A DNA stretch of 64,000 nucleotides from an uncultured delta proteobacterium. Lineage in GTDB: Bacteria; Desulfobacterota; Desulfovibrionia; Desulfovibrionales; Desulfovibrionaceae. The position numbers and the translations under genes were made by a program. The stretch is from contig CAILNX010000058.1 of NCBI GenBank assembly GCA_903835685.1, positions 34,276 to 98,275 on the forward strand, given 5' to 3'. This document shows, one piece after another, positions 1 to 8,607 of this stretch; the stretch's first letter is position 1, and every line of letters begins with the position of its first letter. The notes under the pieces are model-generated. The model was not told where the DNA came from. It did not search any database and saw nothing but the letters and a program-made list of their open reading frames with translations.

Positions 1-743
1 TCCGAAAGCATGGCTTGGTCTTCGTGCAGGACCAGGGAGGGGACGCGTACCCCGTGTTCCTGGTCGGCCAGGGTGTACCCGGTCATCTCCCGGAAGGTGG
101 CGTTGCTCAAGGAAATGGTCAGGTCCGGCTCCACGATGATGGTGGCCGCTCCGCTGGTTTCGAACAGGGAGCGATAGCGGTCCTCGGACTGGCGCAAGCG
201 GTTCTCCACCGCCACCCGATCCGTGTCGTCGCGGATGATGAGCACGGCCTCCTCCTGGTGCAGGAGGAGCCGGGCCTCGAAGGTGCGCGGGCCAAGGACC
301 GGGCCAAGGACCGGGCCAGGGACCGGGTCGGTTTGGGTGAACTCCAAAGTGACCGGGGTGCGGGTCCGGTGCAGGTCCAGGACCCCCCGGGTCAGCAGGG
401 TGCAGACGTCGGGCGGAAAGATTTCCGAGAGGTATTTGCCCTTGGGGATGTCCTGGCAGAAGGTGTTGCAGGGTCCGGCCTCGCCCCGGCAGCCCTTGAC
501 CCGGCCTTCCTGGTCCAGGCGCAGGAAGAAATCCGGCACGGCCTGGAAAAAGGCCTGCATGTCCGCCGAGGCCTGGGAGACCTCGGCCCGCAAACGGTCT
601 TCGGACTGGTCCAGAAGCTCCAAGGCGGCCTGGGCCTGCTCCGGGATGCTCTCGATATCCTCAAGAAATCTCTTGTACTTCTGGGGGACGGCCTGGATTC
701 CGCCAAAGTGCTGGATGAGCAGTTGCTGCAGCAGGCTGTGCAT
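1..743 (-). CDS. PAS-domain sensor protein, 5' part only (runs off the window)
   Basis: The reading frame stays open from 743 to the left edge (247 codons), so the C-terminal part is missing. The N-terminus (MHSLLQQLLIQHFGG) and the following acidic helical stretch resemble the leader of many Desulfovibrio PAS sensor kinases. A PAS-like domain occupies roughly residues 60-170. A second begins near 185 with RYRSLFETSGAATIIVEPD, a classic PAS start. No transmembrane segment is visible, so it is probably cytoplasmic. A kinase or GGDEF output would lie beyond the edge. An in-frame ATG at 806 is possible; neither start has a good ribosome site, and 743 was chosen by family resemblance. A 12-bp unit repeated three times codes a Gly-Pro-Val-Leu repeat between the domains. 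Confidence 0.75.
   Translation of the reverse strand, partial: MHSLLQQLLIQHFGGIQAVPQKYKRFLEDIESIPEQAQAALELLDQSEDRLRAEVSQASADMQAFFQAVPDFFLRLDQEGRVKGCRGEAGPCNTFCQDIPKGKYLSEIFPPDVCTLLTRGVLDLHRTRTPVTLEFTQTDPVPGPVLGPVLGPRTFEARLLLHQEEAVLIIRDDTDRVAVENRLRQSEDRYRSLFETSGAATIIVEPDLTISLSNATFREMTGYTLADQEHGVRVPSLVLHEDQAMLS
290..325. repeat. Three in-frame tandem copies of a 12-bp unit
   Basis: The unit ggccaaggaccg occurs at 290-301 and 302-313, and with one change at 314-325. It encodes a short Gly-Pro-Val-Leu repeat in the linker between the two PAS domains of the sensor gene on the minus strand. A multiple of three keeps the frame, so copy number could vary without breaking the gene. Confidence 0.8.
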
Positions 744-852
744 GTCCAGGGCCGTTGGGGACAAAGGTGTTTGATTCGTGAAAGGCCACCCGTGGGAGGC
801 CAACATGCCAGAGTTTCAGGAGGAGTTCAAAGGTTTTCGCCCGGGAGAGGAA

Positions 853-887
853 GCCCGGGGCCGCTTGGGTCAGAAGCGGCCCCGGGC
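853..887 (-). terminator. Perfect 14-bp hairpin after the hydrogenase operon
   Basis: The arms 853-866 and 874-887 are exact inverse complements (gcccggggccgctt) around a 7-nt loop. The hairpin starts 7 bases past the stop of the hydrogenase large-subunit gene. No strong T-run follows on the minus strand, so it may act as an mRNA 3'-end stabiliser as well as a terminator. It separates the hydrogenase operon from the PAS sensor downstream. Confidence 0.6.
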
Positions 888-893
888 CGGGGA

Positions 894-2270
894 TCAGCTT
901 TTGCGCAGGAAGTGGACGAAGCGGCCGGGCTTGACCTCCCCGGTCTCCAGCACGTGGGTGGAGCAGGAGATGCAGGGGTCGTAGGCCCGCACCAGCATGG
1001 ACAGGGTCAGCTCGATCTCGGGCTCGGGCAGGCCCGAGAGCGTCGGGGCCAGGGCCTCCAGGTCCTTCTGGATGTTGGCGTGGTTCTGGGAGGTGGGGAT
1101 GACGCAGTCGGCCGCGAACATGTTGCCCTGCTCGTCGTATTCGTAGCAGTGGTAGAGGATGCCCCGGGGCACTTCCACGGCCCCGGTGCCCTTGCCCGGG
1201 CGCAGCCGGACCTCGGTGGGCTTCTCCAGGCGCAGGCCCCGGGCCAGCAGGTGGTCGATGAGTTCAATGGACTCCTGCACGGACTGGAAGCATTCCACCA
1301 ACTGGGCGATGGTGTTCATGAACGGGTTGGTGCAGCCCTTCTTCAGGCCCAGCTTGGCCGCGGCCTTGGTGGCCAGGGGGTACAGGTTGTCCGCGTTCAA
1401 GTTGAAGCGGGCCAAGGCCCCGACCATGAAGGAGTCGGTCAGGTGCTTGGACCACTTGGCCGTGGACTGGGGCAGGCAGTACTCCCGGGTCATGGCCTTG
1501 TAGGCCGAGGAGGGTTGGCGTTCCCCGTGGGTGGAGCCCAGCTCTCCCCAGTACAGGGGGTATTCGCCCGGGGAGACCAGGGCGATGTATTCCGTGGGGC
1601 GCGAAAAATCCGGGATCTTGTCCGCCAGGGAGGCCAGCAGGTCAGCGGCGAACTCCAGGTTGGGCAGGCTGGCCACGAGCATGGCCCGCAGCTTGACCAG
1701 GTCCTCCTTGGTGGGGATCTGGACCCAGCCGCCTGGGGTCATGCTCTGGGGATGGACCGTGCGTCCGGCGATCAGCGTGCTGAAATCATTGGCCATGCGC
1801 CGGGCGGCGATGAGTTTGAGCAGGGCCTCTTTGTGGGTCTTGGCCAGGGGGATGACCGAGTCCACGCCCAGGAGGTCGGGCAGGACCAGATAGCCGATGT
1901 GCAGCAGATGGCTTTGCAGGTTCTCGGCGTGCAGGGCCAGTTTGCGCAGCACGGTGGTCTGCTCCGAGACCCGGATGCCCAGGGCGTCCTCGGTGGCCTG
2001 CAAAGAGGCCAACTGGTGGCCGATGGAGCAGATCCCGCAGATGCGCGAGACGATGTGGTGCACGTCCAGATAGCTGCGGCCGAGCACCATGGCCTCGAAG
2101 AAGCGCGGGGCCTCGGGCACCTCCCAGCGGCAGGCCGAAACTCGGCCGTCGGCCTCGATCTCCACCACGATGTTGCCGTGCCCCTCCACCCGGGTGAGGT
2201 AGTGCACGTCGATCCTCTTGCCCCCGGCGGCCGGGGGAGCCGTTTGCGCGGTCGCCTTTTGCTTGGCCAT
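894..2270 (-). CDS. hydA: [NiFe] hydrogenase alpha (large, catalytic) subunit, group 3b type
   Basis: 458 residues. This is the catalytic subunit that holds the Ni-Fe(CN)2CO centre. The L1 motif RICGICSIGH gives Cys78 and Cys81; the L2 motif DPCISCSTH gives Cys433, Cys436 and His439. A 19-residue tail follows His439, as expected for a precursor trimmed by a maturation endopeptidase. It is the last gene of a four-gene operon in the order beta, gamma, delta, alpha, the order of archaeal and bacterial cytoplasmic NAD(P)-linked hydrogenases (sulfhydrogenases). It begins 45 bases after the delta gene. No signal peptide is present, so the enzyme is cytoplasmic. The group 3b assignment comes from operon order and subunit type rather than a phylogeny. 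Confidence 0.93.
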   Translation of the reverse strand: MAKQKATAQTAPPAAGGKRIDVHYLTRVEGHGNIVVEIEADGRVSACRWEVPEAPRFFEAMVLGRSYLDVHHIVSRICGICSIGHQLASLQATEDALGIRVSEQTTVLRKLALHAENLQSHLLHIGYLVLPDLLGVDSVIPLAKTHKEALLKLIAARRMANDFSTLIAGRTVHPQSMTPGGWVQIPTKEDLVKLRAMLVASLPNLEFAADLLASLADKIPDFSRPTEYIALVSPGEYPLYWGELGSTHGERQPSSAYKAMTREYCLPQSTAKWSKHLTDSFMVGALARFNLNADNLYPLATKAAAKLGLKKGCTNPFMNTIAQLVECFQSVQESIELIDHLLARGLRLEKPTEVRLRPGKGTGAVEVPRGILYHCYEYDEQGNMFAADCVIPTSQNHANIQKDLEALAPTLSGLPEPEIELTLSMLVRAYDPCISCSTHVLETGEVKPGRFVHFLRKS

Positions 2271-2315
2271 GATCGTGTCCTATCGGTCGAATAAAGGTAA
2301 ATATTTCTTTTTGCG

Positions 2316-3059
2316 CTACAGGGTGGCGGCCGTATGCCCCAGGAAGAACCGCAGGAGGTTCTGGGCCTCCTTGCGGCCGAATCCGGCCCGGTCCATGACC
2401 AGCCGGGCCGCGTCCAGGTTGGCGTGGGGGGAGAGCCCCCGGCAGCCCCAGCAATGCGCCCCCTGGGTCACGCACACGGCCCCGCATCCGGCCCGGGTGA
2501 TGATGCCCAGGCAGGGCCGTCCTAGGTCGTAGCGGCAGATGTTCCCGGCCTTTTTGCAGTCCACGCAGACCGGATAGTCCGGGTTCGAGGGGGCTTTGCC
2601 CAGGAGCAGCTCCTTGACCTGGCGGGCGAAGTCATTGGGATCGATGGGGCAGCCGTGGATCTCGGCGTCCACCTTGACCACGGCCGAAAGGGGCCGGGCC
2701 GCGTAGGTCCCGTACCAGCGGGCGTACTGCCCGTAGACCTCCTCGCGGTAGACGTTCTCGGCCAGGAAATTCTTCAGGCAGTTGATGCCGCCGATGCAGG
2801 CGCAGGCCCCTAGGGCCACCAGGATCTTGGCCTGGGCCCGGATGCCGCGCAAACGGTCCTCGTCCTGGAGCCGGGTGATGGAGCCTTCCACAAAGGCGAT
2901 GTCGTAGTCCTCCCCGCGCCGGGAGGAGACCTCCCGGAAGGAGACCACGTCCAGGTGCTCCAGAATGTCCAGGAGCCTCTCCTCCAGATTGGCGATCTGG
3001 AGCTGATCCCCTTCGCAACTGGCGAAGTCGAAAAAGGCGACCTTGGGTTTCTTGGCCAT
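2316..3059 (-). CDS. hydD: [NiFe] hydrogenase delta (small) subunit
   Basis: 247 residues with the cysteine pattern of group 3 hydrogenase small subunits. The first ligand region is FASCEGDQ (Cys15), followed by GACACIGG and IHGCPID, which bind the proximal iron-sulfur cluster. A C-terminal cysteine-rich region (about 170-220) includes CVDC, GCGAVC and HCWGC and should hold further clusters. There is no Tat signal, in contrast to periplasmic hydrogenases, so it pairs with the cytoplasmic alpha subunit encoded directly downstream. It starts 11 bases after the gamma gene, implying one transcript. Confidence 0.9.
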   Translation of the reverse strand: MAKKPKVAFFDFASCEGDQLQIANLEERLLDILEHLDVVSFREVSSRRGEDYDIAFVEGSITRLQDEDRLRGIRAQAKILVALGACACIGGINCLKNFLAENVYREEVYGQYARWYGTYAARPLSAVVKVDAEIHGCPIDPNDFARQVKELLLGKAPSNPDYPVCVDCKKAGNICRYDLGRPCLGIITRAGCGAVCVTQGAHCWGCRGLSPHANLDAARLVMDRAGFGRKEAQNLLRFFLGHTAATL

Positions 3060-3070
3060 GCCCGCGCCTC

Positions 3071-3907
3071 CTAGATGGCTTCCTGGTAGGCTTCGATGTC
3101 CGTGTAGCGGAACACTGGGCCGTCCATGCAGGTGTTTAAGTCATTGATCATGCAGTGGCCGCATTTGCCCACGCCGCATTTCATTTTGCGCTCCAGGGAG
3201 ACGAAGATGTTGTTGGGGTTGATGCCCAGCTTGCGGCATTCGGCCAGCACGAAACGGTACATGATGGGCGGGCCGACCATGGCCACCGAGGTGTTGGTCG
3301 GGTCGATGGGGATCTTGGGGAACAGGGTGGTGATGACCCCCACGTTGCCCTTCCAGGCCGCGTCGGGGATGTCCACGGTCTCCAGGACCTCCACGTCCTT
3401 GCGCGCGGTCAACTCCTCGATCTGGTCCGTGAAGATGCGCTCCTGGGGATTGCGGCAGCCCACCAGCACGATGATGCGGCCGAATTCCGAGCGGTGCCGC
3501 AGCTGGTAGTGCAACAGCGAGCGCAGGGGGATGTAGCCCAGGCCCCCGGCCACGAACAGGGTGTCCTTGCCCACGAAATCGAGCACCGGAAAGGAGGTGC
3601 CGTAGGGTCCCCGGATGGCCACCTTCTGGCCCGGGGCCATGGCGTGCAGGCTCTGGGTCACGGCCCCGATCTTGCGCACGGCCAGCTCGAAGGTCTGCTT
3701 GGACGGGTCCGGGGGGGAGCTGACCGAAAAGGGGGCTTCCCCCACCCCGAAGATGGACAACTGGATGAACTGGCCCGGGCGGTGGGCCAGGGCCTTGCCG
3801 TTGTCCAGCTCGAAGGTGAAGAGGGTGACCAGCTCCGAGAGCTTCTTCTTCTCCTTGAGCGTGGCCGGCCTGGGGACGTAGGGTGAGAAGTCCTTTTTAA
3901 AAGGCAT
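3071..3907 (-). CDS. hydG: Hydrogenase gamma subunit, FAD/NAD(P)-binding oxidoreductase
   Basis: 278 residues of the ferredoxin-NADP+ reductase/dihydroorotate-dehydrogenase-B electron-transfer type. The RPGQFIQLSIFG region fits FAD binding, GGLGYIPLRSLL fits NAD(P) binding, and the C-terminal cysteines CGVGKCGHC plus a later Cys fit a [2Fe-2S] cluster. It would pass electrons between the iron-sulfur chain and NAD(P)H. The start at 3907 (MPFKKDFSPY) overlaps the end of the beta gene by 11 bases. A longer open frame reaches 4108, but that part is out-of-frame coding sequence of the beta gene. The symbol follows the hydBGDA scheme and is not the [FeFe] maturase HydG. Confidence 0.88.
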   Translation of the reverse strand: MPFKKDFSPYVPRPATLKEKKKLSELVTLFTFELDNGKALAHRPGQFIQLSIFGVGEAPFSVSSPPDPSKQTFELAVRKIGAVTQSLHAMAPGQKVAIRGPYGTSFPVLDFVGKDTLFVAGGLGYIPLRSLLHYQLRHRSEFGRIIVLVGCRNPQERIFTDQIEELTARKDVEVLETVDIPDAAWKGNVGVITTLFPKIPIDPTNTSVAMVGPPIMYRFVLAECRKLGINPNNIFVSLERKMKCGVGKCGHCMINDLNTCMDGPVFRYTDIEAYQEAI

Positions 3908-4943
3908 GCGTGGATTCCTCCCACAAAGCGTTGAACACGGCCAGGGGGTTGGCGATGTTGGCCGTGCAGGCCCGCACGCAGCGCCCGCAGCCCACGCACC
4001 CCAGTTCGCCGATCTTGTCGTAGATGTATTTGCCCTTGCGGAAATACCGGTGGCGGTAGCGGTCCAGGGCCTTGGGCCGGAAATTGTGGTCCCCGGCCAC
4101 CAGGGCAAAGGAGGTGAGCATGCACCCGTCCCAGGAGCGCGAGCGGGTCCCGGTTTCCAGCTTGTCGTCCACCTCGTCCACCAGGTCGAAGCAGTAGCAG
4201 GTGGGGCAGACCAGGTTGCAGGAGCCGCAGGCCAGGCAGGTCTCGGAATTCTTGCGCCACAGGGGCGAGTCCCAGTTCTTGGCCAGCAGCCGGGGGGTCT
4301 CCTCCCAGTTGTAGAGGAGCTGTTTGCGCCGGGCGAACTGGTTGACCTTGATCTTGGCCCGACGGGCGGCCTCTTTTTCGCTCACCGTGGCCCGGGTCGG
4401 GGGTGCGGCCGCATGCAGAAGCTCCTCGCCCTTCTTGGAGCCCACTTCCACCAGGAAGGAGGCCGGGCCGATCTTGGTCCAGTACAGGTCGAAGCCGTGC
4501 TGCACCTCTTCGGCCCCCACCGAGGCCCAGAAGGCGGTCTCGGCCACGCTCTGGGGGGTCAGGGCCATGATCACCGTGGCCTCCCGGCGCTTCAGGTAGT
4601 TCTGGTCCGGGATGCCCAGCTCCATGAGCTGATCCAACTGGCTGATGGCCTTCACGTCATAAGGATGCATGCCGAAGACGATCTGGGCCGGGGCCTCGAA
4701 CACGGGCTTGGCCTGGAGGTCTTTCAAATCAAAGGAGATCAGGGTCTCCTTGGCCGGCATGACGAACCGCTTGGGGGGATTGTAGATGAGGTCATAGTCC
4801 CAAGCGATTTCCGCCTCCCCGTTCCAGGGGATGAACTCGTAGAACCCCTCGGGCGTGGCCGAGGGCACGGAAAGGGCGCTGTCTTTGGCCCAGGCGTTGA
4901 ACAGGGCCGGGAGCCGCTCCAGATGCACGATGTAGGCGTCCAT
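3897..4943 (-). CDS. hydB: Hydrogenase beta subunit, 4Fe-4S dicluster protein
   Basis: 348 residues. The C-terminal third carries two [4Fe-4S] motifs, CLACGSCNLVCPTCYC and CVGCGRCVRACTANI. The N-terminal part matches the beta subunits of sulfhydrogenase-type [NiFe] hydrogenases. It is the first gene of the operon and has a good ribosome site (GGAGGA, about 5 bases before ATG 4943). It probably links the delta subunit to the flavin subunit. In archaeal relatives the beta-gamma pair is also credited with sulfur or polysulfide reduction; nothing here shows whether that holds for this enzyme. Confidence 0.88.
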   Translation of the reverse strand: MDAYIVHLERLPALFNAWAKDSALSVPSATPEGFYEFIPWNGEAEIAWDYDLIYNPPKRFVMPAKETLISFDLKDLQAKPVFEAPAQIVFGMHPYDVKAISQLDQLMELGIPDQNYLKRREATVIMALTPQSVAETAFWASVGAEEVQHGFDLYWTKIGPASFLVEVGSKKGEELLHAAAPPTRATVSEKEAARRAKIKVNQFARRKQLLYNWEETPRLLAKNWDSPLWRKNSETCLACGSCNLVCPTCYCFDLVDEVDDKLETGTRSRSWDGCMLTSFALVAGDHNFRPKALDRYRHRYFRKGKYIYDKIGELGCVGCGRCVRACTANIANPLAVFNALWEESTHAF

Positions 4944-5038
4944 GGTCTCCTCCGGGAAAAAGGCGCGCCGGGACTTTGCCCTGAAACGGCCGGGTCAGGC
5001 CGTGGGGCGAAGGTTTTTGGCGACAAACCCCCGTACAC

Positions 5039-5078
5039 CGCACTTCAACAATAAAGCAACCCCTGTGAAAAAAAGGTC
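5039..5078 (-). promoter_or_regulatory. Weak candidate promoter for the hydrogenase operon
   Basis: On the minus strand, the AT-rich part of the 266-base gap contains two adjacent TTGACC hexamers followed about 19 bases later by TTTATT. The fit to sigma-70 is poor in spacing and -10 sequence. No -24/-12 (sigma-54) element was found in this gap. It is offered as the only plausible promoter-like stretch before hydB. Confidence 0.22.
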
Positions 5079-5209
5079 AAGGTCAAAAAAGCCTTGGGGG
5101 TCGGGATGGGAATTTTCCTGTTTGCGCCCCGGGGTGAAATCCCGTATTCTTCCCCCCTGGCTTGTCCCGAGCCCCAGGGTATTTTTCAAGGTATTTCCGG
5201 AGGTAAGAC

Positions 5210-6454
5210 ATGTTTGTTCGCGTGGTTGCGGTCCTTTTCCTGCTGGTGGCGCTGTGTTCGGCCTGCGTGCCGCCCAAGAAGACCGCGGCCCCGGCCGCGC
5301 CTGTGGACAAGGCCAGCCAGAAGACCGAGGCCCAACTGGCCGAGCGTCCACCCTTCGGATACGAGGAGGCCGATCCGGCCGAGGTGGAGACCCTGGCCGC
5401 GCGCCTGTCCCCCAAGGCCCAGGGGCTCAAATCCTGGAAGGACCTGGAAGCGGGCCTCACGCAGAGCCTGCGCTACGTCAAGACCAAGCCCCCCCAGACC
5501 CAGGCCGTGGGACGCCCCGACCTGCCCATCACCTGGGCCAAGGTGGGGGCCACCATCGAGCATTTGATCGAGGTCCTGCCCGCGCTGGACAGCGACCCCA
5601 GCCTGCTCAAATCCCAGTTCACCTGGCTCAAGATCAGCCCGGCCACCCTGCTCACCGGATATTACGAGCCCTGGCTGGCCGCGAGTTTGAAGCCCCGGGG
5701 CGACTACACCATCCCCCTGTACGGGATCCCCGAGGACCTGCGCAGTGTGGACCTGGGCAAGTTCCAGCCCCAGTACGCGGGCCAGAGCCTGGTCTACCGC
5801 CAGGCCAAGGGCGGACTCATCGAGCCCTACCCGGATCGGGAGGCCATCGATCACCAGGGCGTGCTCAAGGGCAAGAAGGCCGAGATCGCCTGGGCCAGGG
5901 ACCCGGTGGACGTGTTCTTTCTCCAGGTCCAGGGCTCGGGCCGCCTGATCCTGCCCGACGGCAAGGTCAAGCACGTGCTCTACGCGGGCAAGAACGGCCG
6001 CCAGTACGTGTCCCTGGGCAAGTTCCTGGTGGACCGGGGAGCAATGAACAAGGACGAGGTGACCATGCAGTCCCTCAAGAAATACCTGCTGGACCGGCCC
6101 GCCCAGATTCCCGAGTTGTTGAGCGCCAATCCCAGCTACGTGTTTTTCCGGCTGTCGGACCAGGGACCGTTTGGGTCCACGGGCGCCCTGCTCACGCCCA
6201 TGAGCAGCTTTGCCGTGGACCCGGCCATCATGCCCCTGGGCGGAGTGCTGGCCATGAGCGCGGACCTGCCGGGCGCGGACGGCGCGCCCAAGTCCTTTGC
6301 CGGGATCGGCCTGGCCCAGGACGTGGGCGGGGCCATCAAGGGCAACCGGGTGGACCTGTTCTGCGGGTCCGACCCCGAGGCCGAGCGCCTGGCCGGGAAC
6401 TTGAAGCACGAGGGCGTCTTCTACCTGCTGGTGAGCAAGAGGCCGGGAAACTAG
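5210..6454 (+). CDS. mltA: Membrane-bound lytic murein transglycosylase A
   Basis: 414 residues. The lipoprotein signal ends in LCSAC with lipidated Cys19. A Pro/Ala-rich linker precedes the MltA barrel (about 110-320) and the C-terminal 3D domain, where SFAVDPAIMPLGG and GNRVDLFCG carry the conserved aspartates. It would cleave the glycan strand of peptidoglycan with formation of 1,6-anhydro-muramic acid at the outer membrane. The start has a strong ribosome site (GGAGG). It lies divergent to the hydrogenase operon and 57 bases before the SEC-C gene. Confidence 0.92.
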   Translation: MFVRVVAVLFLLVALCSACVPPKKTAAPAAPVDKASQKTEAQLAERPPFGYEEADPAEVETLAARLSPKAQGLKSWKDLEAGLTQSLRYVKTKPPQTQAVGRPDLPITWAKVGATIEHLIEVLPALDSDPSLLKSQFTWLKISPATLLTGYYEPWLAASLKPRGDYTIPLYGIPEDLRSVDLGKFQPQYAGQSLVYRQAKGGLIEPYPDREAIDHQGVLKGKKAEIAWARDPVDVFFLQVQGSGRLILPDGKVKHVLYAGKNGRQYVSLGKFLVDRGAMNKDEVTMQSLKKYLLDRPAQIPELLSANPSYVFFRLSDQGPFGSTGALLTPMSSFAVDPAIMPLGGVLAMSADLPGADGAPKSFAGIGLAQDVGGAIKGNRVDLFCGSDPEAERLAGNLKHEGVFYLLVSKRPGN

Positions 6455-6511
6455 ACAACGCACGGACCCCTAGGTCCGATGACGATATCTGCTGACGATA
6501 AAGGAGCGACT

Positions 6512-7000
6512 ATGAATCCGTGTCCCTGTGGCTCGGGCCTGGACCTGACCGCCTGCTGCCAGCCTTACATCAAGAACGAGCGCCCGGTCCCCACGGCCGA
6601 GGCCCTCATGCGTTCGCGCTATACGGCCTACACCCTGGGAGAGATCGACTACCTGGGGCAGACCCTGGCCCCGGACAACCGGGAGGGCTATGACGAGGAC
6701 GGGGCGCGCACCTGGTCCCAGAAGGCCGTGTGGAAGGGCCTGGACGTCGTGTCCGTGGAAAAGGGCGGGGAGAAGGACGCCGAGGGTCTGGTGGAGTTCG
6801 TGGCCCGCTACGACATGAACGGCGCGGCCCAGGAGCACCACGAGCGGGCCGTGTTCCGCCGGGTGGACGGGGCCTGGATGTACGCCGACGGCGAGGTCCG
6901 GCCGGACAAGCCCTTTGTGCGGGAGACGCCCAAGGTCGGGCGCAACGAGCCCTGCCCCTGCGGTTCGGGCAAGAAATACAAGAAGTGCTGCGGCGGCTAG
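6512..7000 (+). CDS. YchJ-like protein with two SEC-C zinc motifs
   Basis: 162 residues with a CPCGSG-type SEC-C motif at each end: [13 protein letters not shown] at the N-terminus and [16 protein letters not shown] at the C-terminus. The central part resembles the YchJ/UPF0225 fold. SEC-C motifs bind zinc. The molecular role of this family is unclear. The start at 6512 is preceded by AAGGAG, which is better placed than the in-frame ATG at 6479. Confidence 0.85.
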   Translation: MNPCPCGSGLDLTACCQPYIKNERPVPTAEALMRSRYTAYTLGEIDYLGQTLAPDNREGYDEDGARTWSQKAVWKGLDVVSVEKGGEKDAEGLVEFVARYDMNGAAQEHHERAVFRRVDGAWMYADGEVRPDKPFVRETPKVGRNEPCPCGSGKKYKKCCGG

Positions 7001-7074
7001 CCCCGGCGCAGGACTCGTGTCGGGTCTCAGAGCGTGTGTGTGGAGCGTGACACTGGGGACCGGGAGGGGCTTGG

Positions 7075-7563
7075 GTGAGCATGTTCTGTCCCAAATGCGG
7101 CGCCAAGAACGACCACGACGCCAAGTTCTGCAAGGGCTGCGGCTTCAACGTGGAATTCGTCAAGGACAAGGTGCCCCCGCCGCCGCCGCCTGCCCCGCCC
7201 CCGCCCGGCGCGGTCAAGAAAGTCAAAGACAAGACGGTCAAGACGGCCAAGACCCTGCGCCGGGTGGCCCCGGTCTACGAACTCGGCCTGTTGCTGCTCT
7301 TCATCCTGCTCTATCTGTATGAGGACGGCCGGGACGTGCGCCTGCGTCTGGGCGTGGCCCTGGTGCTTACCGGGGCCTTTCTGGCGGCCAGCCTGGTGGT
7401 CTACCTGATCCTGTCCATCGCCTCGCGCCGCACCCGGGGCAAATGGATCGAGCCCCTGCCCTCGGCGGTCATCATCGTATTCACCAGCTTCTATTTCCTG
7501 CTCTTCAAGGGGTTCTTCGTCATCAAGCTCAAGCCGCTTTTGGGGAAGCTGGGTCTCGGCTGA
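7075..7563 (+). CDS. Zinc-ribbon membrane protein of unknown function
   Basis: About 162 residues. An N-terminal double-zinc-ribbon-like segment has CPKCGAKN and CKGCGF. It is followed by a proline run, a basic linker and two or three hydrophobic segments (about residues 68-82, 90-120 and 130-155). Zinc ribbon first and membrane helices second is a common bacterial arrangement with no defined role. The start is GTG at 7075 or ATG two codons on; GGGAGGGG upstream fits either. The gene converges on the fumarylacetoacetate-hydrolase-family gene. Confidence 0.75.
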   Translation: MSMFCPKCGAKNDHDAKFCKGCGFNVEFVKDKVPPPPPPAPPPPGAVKKVKDKTVKTAKTLRRVAPVYELGLLLLFILLYLYEDGRDVRLRLGVALVLTGAFLAASLVVYLILSIASRRTRGKWIEPLPSAVIIVFTSFYFLLFKGFFVIKLKPLLGKLGLG

Positions 7564-7596
7564 AATCACATTTCCAGGCCAAAATTGACCAAGAAA

Positions 7597-7628
7597 AAGA
7601 GTAAGAAAAATAATTATTTCTTACTCTT
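7597..7628. repeat. AT-rich inverted repeat, copy A of a three-copy element
   Basis: Exact 12-bp arms (7597-7608 and 7617-7628) flank an AT-rich loop, in the gap between two convergent genes. On the minus strand the hairpin is followed by a T-rich run, so it can terminate the 8450-7671 transcript. The core AATAATTATTTCT recurs at 31230-31258 and 40083-40110, each time between convergent genes. Confidence 0.75.
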
Positions 7629-7670
7629 GTCTGTTCGGTGGGCTTGTATCGATGAGCGGTAAACGCCCGC

Positions 7671-8450
7671 CTATTGCAACGGCACCCCGTCGCTCCCCGC
7701 GCTCTCGGCCTCCACCGAATTGATCAAGAGGCCCACGCCTTCGATCTCCACCCGCACCTCGTCGCCATGGCGCAGGGGGCCTACCCCGGACGGGGTTCCG
7801 GTGAGCACCACGTCTCCGGGCAGCAGGGTCATGACCTTGGAGATGAAGCTGACCAGCTCGAAAGGTTTGACGATCATGGTGGAGGTGTGCCCGTTCTGGC
7901 GCACCTCGTCGTTGACCAGGCAGCGCACGGACAGGGCGGCCGGGTCCGGAACATCGGTCTCGATCCAGGGACCAAGGGGTGCAAACGTATCGAATCCCTT
8001 GGCCCGGGTGAACTGCACGTCGCGGCGTTGCAGGTCCCGGGCGGTCACGTCATTGGCGCAGGTGTAGCCGAAGATGCAGCCCGGGGCCTCTTCCGGGGTG
8101 ATGTTCCGGCAAACCTGGCCCATGACCAGGGCCAGTTCGGCCTCGTGGTCCACCTGGCCGGACTGGCCGGGCAGGACAATGGCCTGGCCGTTGCCGATGA
8201 TGGCCGAAGGGGGCTTGAGGAAGAGCAGGGGCTCGGCGGGCACGGCTTTGTCCATTTCCTGGGCGTGCTCCCGGTAGTTGACTCCCACGCAGACGATTTT
8301 GGTGGGCCAGACCACGGGCAGGAGCGTCACCTGGGACAGGGGGATGGGCGCATCCAGGCCCAGGGCCTTGTTCAGGCAGAGCACGGCCTCGGAGTCCACC
8401 AACTGGGCGTAAAAGGTCTTGTCCAGGTATTTGACGCGGATGACTCGCAT
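7671..8450 (-). CDS. Fumarylacetoacetate hydrolase-family protein
   Basis: 259 residues from ATG 8450, which has an AAGGAT ribosome site; an upstream ATG at 8489 lacks one. It is the small soluble FAH-fold form, with the metal-binding HEAELALVMG region near the middle and the later GDVVLTGTPSGVGPLRHGD signature. Family members include 2-hydroxyhepta-2,4-diene-1,7-dioate isomerases, acylpyruvases and oxaloacetate decarboxylases. The substrate cannot be fixed from sequence. It stands alone, convergent with the zinc-ribbon gene and divergent from the HDOD gene. Confidence 0.87.
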   Translation of the reverse strand: MRVIRVKYLDKTFYAQLVDSEAVLCLNKALGLDAPIPLSQVTLLPVVWPTKIVCVGVNYREHAQEMDKAVPAEPLLFLKPPSAIIGNGQAIVLPGQSGQVDHEAELALVMGQVCRNITPEEAPGCIFGYTCANDVTARDLQRRDVQFTRAKGFDTFAPLGPWIETDVPDPAALSVRCLVNDEVRQNGHTSTMIVKPFELVSFISKVMTLLPGDVVLTGTPSGVGPLRHGDEVRVEIEGVGLLINSVEAESAGSDGVPLQ

Positions 8451-8547
8451 GACTGATCCTTGGTGAGAAGTGCGCGACCCTTTTTTCACCTACCAGCCTC
8501 GGGCCGGCCTGTCCATGCCAGCCCCCCGGTTCAGAGGGCGATTATAT

Positions 8548-8574
8548 TGATTGTGCCAAACCAAAGGCCGATAT
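8548..8574 (+). promoter_or_regulatory. Candidate sigma-28 (FliA) promoter for the HDOD gene
   Basis: GCCGATAT at 8567-8574 is one base off the FliA -10 consensus and identical to the -10 proposed before cheV. Fifteen bases upstream is TGAT, only a partial match to the TAAA -35. The -10 lies 33 bases before the GTG start. Confidence 0.35.
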
Positions 8575-8607
8575 ACATTGGAACCAAAGCCGATCCGGGA
8601 GGACCAT

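Noticed and set aside
15..2294. A 759-codon open frame on the plus strand
   Set aside because: It is antisense to the hydrogenase large-subunit gene and the PAS sensor, has Gly/Gln/His-rich composition typical of reverse frames in GC-rich genes, and has no domain signature.
4944..5209. Sigma-54 promoter for the hydrogenase operon
   Set aside because: A TTGCT resembles a -12 element, but no GG-type -24 element lies at the right distance.
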